The notes under the pieces are model-generated. The model worked only from the letters and a program-made list of their open reading frames with translations, searched no databases and was not told the origin of the DNA. From contig JASANH010000237.1 of NCBI GenBank assembly GCA_030248295.1, forward strand, positions 186,001 through 250,000: 64,000 nucleotides of DNA. Reading direction: 5' to 3'. A program made the translations under genes and the position numbers. This document shows, one piece after another, positions 22,652 to 33,067 of this stretch; positions within the stretch are counted from its first letter, which is position 1, and every line of letters starts with the position of its first letter. Source of the stretch: Mesodorylaimus sp. YZB2_4. Taxonomy: Eukaryota > Nematoda > Enoplea > Dorylaimida > Dorylaimidae.

Positions 22652-25600
22652 GTGACGAATAGTTTTACTGATACTGTATGTGTATACTATTCATACAGTG
22701 CATACATAAATATGTGTATGTATGTGCATGCTGTCTTGTGACTTCACTGCACCTTCGCCATCCGTGATACTAAAAGATATGTTAAGTAACAAATTGATTG
22801 AAAACACGGATAATTTGTATTGCGAAAGGCGCAGTAAAAGTTTTTTGATTTGACCATTAATTGTACAACTCAGCAAGGTATCGAAAAGTTATCCTGTTAA
22901 CCGTGTAGTATCTTAAATTATACAGTTGCAAAATGTAGAAAAATTGAGTGGCGCCATTCTCATTCACTTACTGTGCCTTCCCATGTCGTGAATTGGATTG
23001 CGACTCGTGCTTTAGTAAATTCTAAACAAGAATAGTAGGGCATGTTTCTGTTTTGTTCAATCAAATAGCTTATTGTGCTGCAGAGGGTAGTAAAACAAGA
23101 AAATTCATGTGATTATAGGCATGCAGCGTTGACATTGTCCTACCGAGCTTTGACAGTTTTGCATTAGGCAGCCTCGGTCATCTGGTGTTTCGTGGGGGGG
23201 GGGGGGGGGAGGTGGAGAATGGTAAGAGCGGAAAGAATTTTTTAAATGATTTTCTGTGAGACGGTTACAGGATTCTAATTCTCTCTGCGAACTATTTCCT
23301 TCCTGCGAAAAATAACAAAATTAAGTCTGTGATGCTGTGGCTGTTAGAAGTTATTCTATTAGCCATGATGCGGAGTCGACAAAAAATTTCTATAAGCCGT
23401 GCCATTGGGAGGAAAAGCGTTGCTCTGTTAGCCGTGCCATAAAAAGAGCAAACGAGTGTCATGATAGCCGAGCGGTCCAGATTGACAGCGAGTGATTTGT
23501 CATCCGTGCCGTCAAAAAAGCCCAGTGGGTGGTCTGTTAGCCTTCGGGAATGTCTGAGGGCATTTTCTGTTAGCCGTGCCGTCAGGATTACCAGCGAAGT
23601 GTTGCGATAGCCATGCCGTCAGAACTGACAGCTGGTGATCTGTTAGCCGTGCCGCCAAAAAGTACAGCGGGTGTTCTGTTAGCCGTGACATGAAGATTGC
23701 CATCAGGTGTTCTGTTAGCCATGCCGTCAGGACTGACTGCCAGTGATTGGTTAGCCGTGCCTCATAAAGCCCAGCGTGTGTTCTCTTATCGATAACGCTG
23801 GCTGCTTTTCCAACAGCGCTGTTACTGGAGGCAATTTAGACGATCCGAGCCATAAACGCTGTCTCGCCATCTAACCTTCAAAAAACACTAAATCTCTTAT
23901 GGCGATGCCTAGCACAAATTGACATGCGTCCAAAATAATTAACCTCTTTTCGTATTGCAATAATGAAAATTTCCCACCCACGCGATATCTCGTGACATAA
24001 AGAGAATTAGAAGAGCTTGGTGCTACACATTCAGGCAAGCCTTAGATTGGTGAAGTCATGAGTGCAAGTCACGCACCTATCGCTTGGAAGCGTGAACAAG
24101 AAATTAAAATTATAGTTTATTTTTTAAGTGCACTCTGTCCAGGCTGTAATCACTGCTGTGCAGTGTCAAATACCTACGACTCTCGACAAAGGTTAGTTGG
24201 GGGGCTCATTTTTCTCTCACTCCCAACTGAAACCTGAATTTTAAAGTTGGTCTAACTTTTTCAGTAACTTCAAAAAAGGAACTATCGCGGGGGAAAATCG
24301 GAAGCGCAGGTGAAAATCGTTTCCTTCTCTCCCGTCGAGACTAATCTTTTTCCATTTTTGAACCGAGTGCCTTTGTGTGTTTCGCTTTAGAGTAGGTGAG
24401 GGGACTGGCAGGAGGTATGGGCTCATCATCGACCATTTTATCCCATTATTTCTTCTCGGAAGGGGCTATCGTAGGGATAACAAGGTTTCAGCAGGCGTTT
24501 CAGATGCCAGCTTGGCGGGCGAAATAGTTAAGCTGATTGTTCTAGTCCTATCTTTTAGTGACCTTTTGAAAAAATCTCCTAACTGCCATTGTAACATTAG
24601 TGAACCGAAATCAAATTATTTGGCGTATATGAGCCAAGAAGCTCCTGATATTCATACTTTGCACCTTTGAGGAACCTTTCTAAATTCTGTTCTTCACAAA
24701 ACCTCCGCATCCTTTGGCTTTTCCTTCCTCTTCCTGTTCAGGCCTTCCAAATGGCAATGCCAGCCCGATGTGACATGTGAGCCATGCGGGCAAACCATGT
24801 GGGTGTCCTTGCCGCCTTCTTAGTTCCTGATGATGGCATTATTCCATCAACTAGTGATGGAATGAGATATCAACTTGCCTGAGATGACGGCTTTGTGCGA
24901 AGTCGAGAGAAGTTTAGATTTGACAAGAAAATTACTGCATGCTGCCTTTTTTCATTATAATTCCCGTCTGTTAAGGCTTCCTCGGACTCGTCCTAGTTCC
25001 TCTATCCACGTTTTTCTCATTTGCCTGAAGCTTTTGCTTTTGATAGAAAGATTTTGTTTGAAAGCTGAAAACTGCAAAGTTTCTGTTTGCTAATCCAGTT
25101 TGTGCTAGTGATCGAGACTGGATTAGGCTGGAGGAGCATTATCTAAGATCAGGTCCGCGCTTCATTCAGATCAGCCCTGCATTTTCATCCCTGAGCCAGG
25201 CGAATAAAAGGGCGAAAGACTGATTTGGAGTCAGTTCTGCGTCAGACTTTCATGAACCTTCTATTATATATTCTAGGCTTTGTGCGGGGCACCATTTCCC
25301 AAAATGTACTTGCCGGGGAGGAAACGGAAGTAGGCAGCCTGCGTCAGCCATTCCAAATAGCCTTTCACTTCACTCCAATGTACGACATCTTCCTGTTCTG
25401 CTATGCTTCATAGTTTTGACCACTTAGCTCACGCCCGACTTTTTTCGTTCAACTTCCCTGTCCATTAGACTTTCGCACGTGACCTTCAATAACAGCGAGC
25501 AGCTGAATTTTGTTTTTGTGCTCAGTCGGTCGCAGCTTGTCTCGCCTTGATAAGAGAACCGAGAGCAAGGAGCTTGTTTTCAGGTTTTTAGGCTTAGGTT

Positions 25601-27014
25601 AGCTTGAAAAAAGTTTGTTTAAAAACAAGTATTTTTTGTGCAAACTTAAACTTAAAAAAATCCATTCAAACTTATGCTGCCAGTTGAAGTGTTTCCTGCA
25701 TTTTTCCGCATGAATTTTCTTACCTTGCTGCGCCATACTCTCTCATTACCTCCGCGAAGGACCTGGATAAAATTACTTTACGTACCTAGCAATTTTTTAA
25801 ACGAGAATTTCGAAAGTATGCTCTCTGCAGCATATTTTTTGGCTGGCATGCAAAACCGGAAATCGAAGAAGTGCCGTTTGCAAACCTGACGGAAGCGAGC
25901 CTCACTTTGAGGAGATGAAGAACTGAAAACACGATCGTCAGGGGCACTTCTCGGGCCAGCAGTTCCCTTATTCGGCATGCTGCTAGAAACAGGGTTCTTT
26001 GTTTTTCTGTTAGCCGTGCATTCCCTGTCATTTTTTCCTGTAGTCTATGATAAACAGTCGCAAATCAGGATGATAAATAGTTAATGTTTTTCCGCGTTTG
26101 AGTACCGATTAAAAAAAGAAGGCAGGTGATTGCTAGGCTAACTGAAACAAATCCGAGATGAAGATGTTTTATCAAATATACCACACGAAATGACTTTTTT
26201 CCATATTGTTGTTTTCATGTCATGAAATGTGTGGGATTATGAATAACATTATAAATGCTCTACCAACAGGCCAACTGTGGGTATAAGTATTCGAAAACGA
26301 GCAGTAAGCTTGTTCAAAAACATTCTCTAGTTTGATGTATTTTGTATAATTTAGATGTTTTTAATTGATTAGTGCGAACCCAAGCAGTACCAATGACCAG
26401 TGCGCCAAAGCCCTCTTTTTTCATCTTTTAATTTACCTCCCCATTTAAGTAGCTCCTAGTTTCTTTGATATTTCATTTGTCTGCTGCTCAGGAAAAATTC
26501 GCGTTAGGGAGGGAAAATTGAGCCGCTTCGTGTTTGAATAGGTTTATAATATGTCAGTAGTCTAATACATTTGCTCGAATCGGTCCCTTTTTTCTCTGCT
26601 TATTCGATCTCGAGCCAATATATGGCTAATACGGGGTGGTCGTCTCACGGACAGCTCTATCGGTCATGGAAAAGGTCGTTCGGGTGCGTTTGACGCTAGG
26701 ATAGGCCTCGAAGCTGTTGACGAAAGAAGGCGAATGCGCCTGCTTCAGGTGCTGCATTATGCTAATGGCCAGTTGTCCACGCCCTAGACAAAGTTTTAGA
26801 AGCTGAACTCATCCTTTCTCGTGATTTGGTTATTATCGATATAAAGGACGCTACCTAGTGTCTTACCGCAGGCTGTCTTATCTCCTCAAAAAATACCCTT
26901 TTGTCACTTGCTTTTCAGTACAGAAGCGATCCATTCTTTTCGCGGCACTCGTTCTCGCCGCTACTCAAGTTCTCCCTCCTAGAGTTTACTAGAACACGCG
27001 GAACGTCGAGGCCG
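22652..27014. other. Intergenic, no gene seen apart from a repeat array
   Basis: Contains a G-run near 23192, the TTAGCCGTGC array (listed separately), and one isolated family end at 26001-26020 (GTTTTTCTGTTAGCCGTGCA). Open frames here have no domain features. Nothing else could be assigned. Confidence 0.5.
23340..23800 (+). repeat. Degenerate tandem array of the TTAGCCGTGC motif
   Basis: About ten units of roughly 35-50 bp, each with a core near TCTGTTAGCCGTGCCGTCA followed by variable sequence often holding CAGCG and GTGTTC. The core equals the terminal motif of the short elements at 13509, 28484 and 46889, so the array looks like amplified element ends. Confidence 0.7.
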
Positions 27015-27049
27015 TTTAAAAGTTGCACGTCGATCATCTGATCTCAGTT
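27015..27049 (+). promoter_or_regulatory. Core promoter (TATA-like plus initiator) of the GPCR gene
   Basis: TTTAAAAG (27015) is 31 bp before the A of TCAGTT (27044-27049). Transcription from there would leave a leader of only about 9 nt before the ATG at 27055, so use of this start is plausible but unproven. Confidence 0.45.
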
Positions 27050-27054
27050 CAAAA

Positions 27055-28448
27055 ATGAATGAATCGGTAGAATATGAGTATGAGCTAGAAGTTGGTGGCG
27101 GATCTTCGGAAATAAGACGAAATATCAGTAATATGTCAGCGAATTCGGTGTCTCTATCACCAGATATTGTGACATATTATTTATGCGGACCACTTTTAAC
27201 CATTTTTATTATTATTGGTCTATTAGGCAATGCGGCTTGTCTTTACGTTTTTCTTCGACCACGTCCATCGGCTGGTCGTCGAAACGCTCGACTTGTTCAA
27301 CCGATATACGTCTATTTGTTGACATTGGCTGGTTGGGACTTGATTTTATTGATGACTTCGTTCTTACTTTACAATTTCCATGTTATTTTGGACACTCTAC
27401 CCGCCAGTCAACCCATAGTCACTCACCCAGCCTACTTGCACTCGCTGCCGTACGTCTACTACACGACGATCACAGCTCATAGTTGCGCCAATTGGGTGGT
27501 CGTAGCGTTGGGTTTAGAAAGATATTTTGCTTTATGCTATCCATTTAAACATCGTTTGTTGGATGGACGTCGACGAGCAATTTATGCCGTATGCTCGATA
27601 AGTCTGGCTGGTGTTTTATACAGTTTACCCAGATTATACGAAGCTAGCGTATCGACTGACGATGAAGAAGTGCCTGAAATTTCATTCAATCATTTTCAAC
27701 AAACTACTCTTTATAAAACTTTGTATAAAGTTGTGGGCGGCATGTTCTTGTATTCGGTCGGACCCTTCGTCTGCTTACTGATTGTATCGATCCGCGTCTC
27801 GACCGCGGTACGTCAACAGCGTATATTCCAAGCCGAGAAAGCGCGACGATCAGCGCGTCGAGATGGCGTAAGGGGTAGTTCGGGCCAGAGTTTATGTCAG
27901 AAACAGTGTAAAACATCTCGAGCAAATAATGAACCTAACGATTGCTCATACGCCATAAATGTCATGCTGATAGCAGTCATGGTCAAATTGCTATTCGTAC
28001 ATTCTTTGCCGACTGCATTGGACGTGGCCGAGGCGACGATGGGCGACCAAGCATTCGCTTCTAATCGACTTATAAATTACATGGTCGACACAAGTATTCT
28101 TCTGGTCGTTGTCAACAGCAGTTGTAATTTTTTCGTCTATTATGTAAGTGAAAAGTGCATGTTTCTATCGCAGATATATCTTACAAACCAAGTTTTTTTC
28201 AGATTTGCAGTCGTCAGTTTCGTACAGAAATTCGCCGTTTATTGCGGACCTGTGGTTTCTGTCCCTTTTGTTGGAAAAGACTACTCAGCAACGATAATTT
28301 GGATGTCACTAATGGCGAGCAACAAACTGTCAGTAGAAGAGACTATTTTCCAATTGGACACAAATCAAGTGCTGATGCTCATGGGAAAATGACAAGTTTC
28401 AGTGAGCTCTTTCGAAAAGTTTCACTTAATAGCGGGGAAAGCGTTTAA
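27055..28448 (+). CDS. Rhodopsin-type neuropeptide GPCR, FMRFamide-receptor-like
   Basis: Exons 27055-28143 and 28203-28448 (59-bp intron) give 444 aa. Visible: N-glycosylation sites N2 and N24, TM1 with GN (59) in LLGNAACLYVF, TM2 with LAGWD (D95), TM3 ending ERY (155-157) then FALCYPFKH, a long basic third cytoplasmic loop (about 255-295), and TM7 NSSCNFFVYY at the splice. Exon 2 continues ICSRQFRTEIRRLL, the usual helix 8 after an NPxxY-like motif, with a Cys pair for palmitoylation. ERYFALCYPFKH recalls the FMRFamide/myosuppressin receptor group; the ligand is inferred. The extracellular loop before TM5 has no Cys, so the usual loop-2 disulfide seems absent. The unspliced frame reads through the intron to 28392 with an unrelated tail. 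Confidence 0.88.
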
Positions 28449-28480
28449 AAGTGCATTCTGTACAAATTTTTTAGGAGTGT

Positions 28481-28486
28481 AATAAA
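28481..28486 (+). terminator. Polyadenylation signal of the GPCR gene
   Basis: AATAAA 33 bp after the stop codon. It touches the left end of the short element at 28484-28660. Confidence 0.5.
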
Positions 28487-28660
28487 TAAGCCGTGCTGCT
28501 TTAGAAGCCCACACGTTTTATTCACAGAGTCTCAGGTGCGTTTAGGCTCGGATTTTGAATCTTATCACTGCCTGATAGGCTAACTAGATTGATTTCATTA
28601 CTGAAAAAGTTTCGAGAAAACGTGGGCGATAAGCAATTACGACAGCACGGCTAACTTAAT
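28484..28660. mobile_element. Short element with TTAGCCGTGC-type inverted ends
   Basis: The left end AAGCCGTGCTGC...GCCCACACGTTTTA is mirrored at the right by GAAAACGTGGGCG...CAGCACGGCTAACTTA. About 177 bp, non-coding, lying directly on the 3' end of the GPCR gene. Confidence 0.65.
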
Positions 28661-31600
28661 TTATTCTGGATCAAATTTGAATAGATTTTAAATATTGGCT
28701 AGTCATCATAAATCAGGCTTTTGCAAACAGTTTTTGTCCTCATGAAAAGAGAGTTTTAAAATACAGTGCTTTCTTGATTTGATGTATTGTCTATACGGCA
28801 ATGCGCTAATAAAATTTTTTGAGCTTCGCTCTATTTGCATGACATTGTACATTTTGCAAATGTTTTGACAGAAAGTATGTTTTTTTTTTCAATTTTATCG
28901 CAGTAACATGGGCGGTATTCTACAAGCAGCAGTCCACTGTCGCGTGGCCACATTCTTCTCAAAGGTACTAGAAGAAGGTGAACTGAAATACTTTTTGTGA
29001 ACCCACTACCCTCGCCTATCACTTCGCGTGATGCGTACGTGTGAGACTCAACAAATTTACTCAATAAAATAAGAGTATAATGGTTTTCTAATATTGGCTT
29101 AAACAAAGGCGTATGTAGAGCACATGACAATGAAAACAAGTTCGACTTGGACAATATTTCAAATATTGTTAGCTAACTAATAAAATATCAAGCACAGCTT
29201 GAGGGACACGTCAATGGCTCGTGTGGGAAGTGCGCCCTTTGTTTCGCTGCTCTCGTGCAGAGAATTGCTTACGTGTGGCTAAACATATATGCCATACACA
29301 CTTATCATATAGTAGAGCTGTCATGTCAGGGGTGTGGGATATCGTCATGATAGAAGTGGGTTGTTACTATCGTACATTGGTGGCCGACAAAGTGTACACA
29401 CTACTGTATACCGCTTAAGCTTATGGGATTTTCCTGTTAGCCGTGCTTTATAGTTTGAATTGGCAGCTTGAAGGTGAACACCCTGTTCACTTTGCATAAT
29501 ATAATACTCAGGGAAGAATTTTTTGTTTTGCAGCGTCTTTTCGAAAAGAAACCGACCATGTATATACTCTTACAAGAACCATTACATTACAGCAAGTAAC
29601 GCACAACATCGGACTGAGCGAGAATAGAGTGTATTTCTAGTTGGAACTAAACATGTCCATTTGAGTCTTTCGATGTTTTAATTATTATTTACTTATAAAG
29701 ATTGCGAAATGGCACATTTCCATTTTTGAAAGCAAAATGTCAGTAAAGCCTTTGGAAGCAGCTTGTGCGCAAATTGAGGCGGATTTCGCTGGGATATATT
29801 CGTTTAGGTCGGCAACTCACTCGTAATAATAACACTGAAATCAGATAAGCTACTTTTGGAAAGGGCCTGGCATTAATCTAGAAAACAATGTTATGTCAGT
29901 CATCGGTCTCAACATTTGGATATGCGTGTTTGTTGATATGGAAAGCTTTCGTCAACATTTCTTTCGAATAGGAAGCAAACAGTATTGAAGAGGCCGAATA
30001 AACAATGGATGAAGCTGGAAAAAGAAGAGTTTGACTTTTATGCACTTGTATTTTTCTTTTAGCCGTGCTCTTCACGTGTACCCCGCCAATATATTGGACA
30101 TGGATAGTGACTAAAAGTTCCAGTTAGCCAGGTAGATCATCTCAAATACCTAATAAAAAAATGTAAAATATAAAGAAAAGCCAAGATAATAATACACTCT
30201 CTTGAACAGCTACAAAATCTGCAGCGCTCATAATTTTCTTTAGTTATTATTATCCAGAGAACTTTCTTGAAAATTCTACATGGAGCTATCTCGCTAGATG
30301 CACCAAAGTCGACCTGGGAGAGTACCTAACGACTAAAGTTGGAGAGTGCAGCAGTTTCTAATGCGGTTATTGTGTTCACCTTTGCCGCATTGTCTCAGCA
30401 AAAAAAGCGATGGTAATTAAAAAAAGGTGATTACAATAGTGTGATATTGAGCGGATTGACCTCCTCCGTTTTGCCCACATTTATACCCCTTATTTAAAAA
30501 ATGCGAAATTCGCGCGCTTTCGACAGTGAAACGAGGGGGATCGGATTACTCTAACCGCAGGATGCCATATATTCGGGTGGCTTTGACATAGATACATAAG
30601 AGAGACATCTGGCGCATCTTGGAGTCTTCGATTTTTCAACTAAACTCTAGCTAATTTTCTACTTTGGACGAGGACTGATTAAATGTTGCGGGATGGAAGT
30701 TCACATTGATTTTTCACTGCTAAAGAAGAATTCCTATTCGTGTATGATGGCAGGGGGTTGGGGTTTTGTTATGTTAAAGACCCCAGTGGAGAAAACTACT
30801 TTACTAGTCCATAACAAGCAGAGCAAGTGAGTAGTAGGTGCGCTGCGCTAGTGCTGAAGCTGGTAACATTCTCGTAGAAGTAACCTTTGCGGTAGCCTAA
30901 TCATAAGCGGTGCGTAAGCAAAGTGGCGTGAGATTATGACCTGGCAAGTATGCAAACTACCAATGCGTTTACATCACAGGTTTGGTCATGCCAAGGTGCG
31001 ACTCGCTACTTACTCAGCCCATCCAGGCTGATTGTAGCTTGTGCACACTTACAGTAGTTTGAATTGTTTTTTACAGATGTAAAGGCCTTCAATCGCACCA
31101 AGCGCGTCACTCGATTTTCGAGCAGCATAAATCTGGATAGTGCGTTACAGTCTTCAGACAAGTCATGAAATAGATTATCGCTTTACTTTTTTCAAGATGC
31201 ACCAATGCAGTGCCCGCAGCAAAATAGCGTTTTCTATCCAAACAGACAACGCCTACTCATAATTCCGGTCTTACGGGCACAATGCTTTTATGAAATATGA
31301 CGCCTATGATTTATGAATTCATATTCATATTTCCATGGGATAACTGTCTGAAAATGAGTCCGGAACGGGCCTAGAACATGTGTGCCTAAAAGACAGGCAG
31401 ACTACAATTCTGGCTCCGTGGGCGTAAGCGATGTGACAAGCCAAGAAAATGGGACGTCTGCATAGGACTTCAAAAAACGTTGGTATTTTTCATTTTTTGA
31501 AAATTGCAGAAATGGCGTGGCTGCATAATACGAAGTCTACCTAAATCAAGTTCTATGCCAGTATCGGTTTGTAAGGAGGATGGCTCATCGGCAGGATATG

Positions 31601-32256
31601 GTATTCATACATTACTCACTTCGTTTGCCCTCAAATAATCCCTCCCCTCTGGCATCCGTCTGGTTTACTAATCCGCGATGAAATACCTTTTCTATACTGG
31701 CAAACTAAAACGTACCCTTCCTGTCCTCAGGACACTTACTAGTTTTTCAATGTTCAACAACTGGGACTGTACCAAAGCCGATCGTGTTATGCCATGTGCA
31801 TATGGTGTATATGTTTTACGTGTATACTGTATGTATATGTGTTATGTAGATATGTATTTGTATTCATGCTGTCTATATATTCATGAATATATATGAATAT
31901 ATGTGCAGCATGAATCTGCCTTTGATATTTGATTGGAAACCGATTTGCTGGTTTGTAAAAGATATGCACAATATTAGCTTGTTCTGGACTATGTTGCAGA
32001 CACAAAACTACGACATTGCTGGTTCATGTTGCGTACAGGAAATAAGACACTTTCCAGGTGTAATCATGTAACTTAAAAAGATGAAAGCCGGAAATAGAAG
32101 AATAAGTCACCAATGATACAATATGCGCATTTATATATGAAATCTAGGCAAAACCTCGATACTTAATGTATACCCGAATATACCAGCCCATATATAGGTT
32201 ATATCACAAGGTCATTCTCCCTGCTATTCCATACTCTGGTATGTGTTCGGGTCGAC
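28661..32256. other. Intergenic, no gene seen
   Basis: Isolated TTAGCCGTGC ends at about 29431-29447 and 30056-30068. A repeat at about 30765-30980 has an inverted copy at 59660-59870. 31785-31910 is rich in ATATG/TGTAT words. No protein-like ORF. Confidence 0.5.
30765..30980 (+). repeat. Dispersed ~210-bp repeat, inverted partner at 59660-59870
   Basis: Shared words in reverse orientation include ACAAGCAGAGCAAGTGAGTA, GCGCTAGTGCTGAAGCTGGT, TAGCCTAATCATAAGCGGTG and AAGTATGCAAACTACCAATG. Non-coding, origin unknown. Confidence 0.75.
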
Positions 32257-32997
32257 TCACTGATATAACTTCTCAATTCCCATACCCTTGATCAAACTCT
32301 CGAGCAGACCCAGGGCGTATTCTTCGTTGGACAAGGTGTCGTAAATCTTCTCTCCCAACGTGTACAGCATACGGACGGGTTCCATGGGGGCGTGCTTGGA
32401 CTCTTGCGTGACATTGACGCCATCATAGTCGTAGCAGGACACAACCACACCGTCGACCACCAGCTTGCCACTTTGGGTGATGGGATGGACCCTGCCTGAC
32501 ATTTCCGTCAACGAGACGGACACGACTCGATCTTCTTCGCCGTTGACCAAGGGCACACAATCGCCCATCATCAGGTCACTGGATTTCTTGATCGGCCATT
32601 GCTGACCATTCGAGCCACATTCGCGAGCAAACACGGCGTGGTCTGGCGTCAGTGTGATGCCGAGTCCAGATTGTGTTTTGAATTGAATGAAAGGATGGAT
32701 TTGATCAATTTGGGTGTCCGGGGTCAAAATGACGGGACTTCCCTGCCCATTTTCGCTCCATACTCGATCACCAATCACCAAATCCCCAGCTTTCTTCACA
32801 CTGCGTCCATCGGACATCAAAACTTCGGAATCCTTGTGCAAGCATTTCTTTTTTTCGTGGGTCCCGCCACCGCGATTTCCTCCGAGAAGGCCACCACCAC
32901 CGACAGGGATGGAAGGAATGCCGTGCAGACCATTGCACGCCATGGTTACTTGAACGTGACCAAGGAAGAAGATGACAGCGGCCGCGGCAGATTTCAT
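32257..32997 (-). CDS. Secreted protein with a Hog (hedgehog-type Hint) domain and no Hedge domain
   Basis: Single exon, 246 aa. Residues 1-20 look like a signal peptide. 21-51 is a short Gly-rich segment (GGGGLLGGNRGGG) ending KKK. The Hint domain starts at Cys52 (CLHKDSEVLM, the splice-site Cys), continues VKKAGDLVIGDRVW (67-80), holds TPDH (117-120; the catalytic T and H of TxxH), and GKLVVDGVVVSCY (177-189), the signature near the end of hedgehog Hog domains. Hedgehog Hint cleaves before the Cys and passes the N-part to a sterol. Here the released part would be only about 30 residues. The C-terminal tail (about 200-246) is shorter than a usual sterol-recognition region, so sterol transfer is uncertain. 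No hedgehog signalling domain is present. Similar architecture is known for nematode warthog/groundhog-type relatives. Confidence 0.88.
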   Translation of the reverse strand: MKSAAAAVIFFLGHVQVTMACNGLHGIPSIPVGGGGLLGGNRGGGTHEKKKCLHKDSEVLMSDGRSVKKAGDLVIGDRVWSENGQGSPVILTPDTQIDQIHPFIQFKTQSGLGITLTPDHAVFARECGSNGQQWPIKKSSDLMMGDCVPLVNGEEDRVVSVSLTEMSGRVHPITQSGKLVVDGVVVSCYDYDGVNVTQESKHAPMEPVRMLYTLGEKIYDTLSNEEYALGLLESLIKGMGIEKLYQ

Positions 32998-33060
32998 TCT
33001 CCTTCAATTTAGTCCGTATGGAAGAGCGAAAATGAGCTAAATGGTGGCCTCTTCGCACTG

Positions 33061-33067
33061 TTATATA
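33061..33067 (-). promoter_or_regulatory. TATA box of the Hog-domain gene
   Basis: TATATAA on the minus strand, 64 bp upstream of the ATG at 32997. It fits a transcription start near 33033. Confidence 0.5.

Noticed and set aside
28144..28392. Reading the GPCR as a single exon ending at 28392
   Set aside because: Splicing 28144-28202 gives ICSRQFRTEIRRLL after FVYY, the expected helix 8; the unspliced tail has no such pattern. Kept only as a possible retention isoform.
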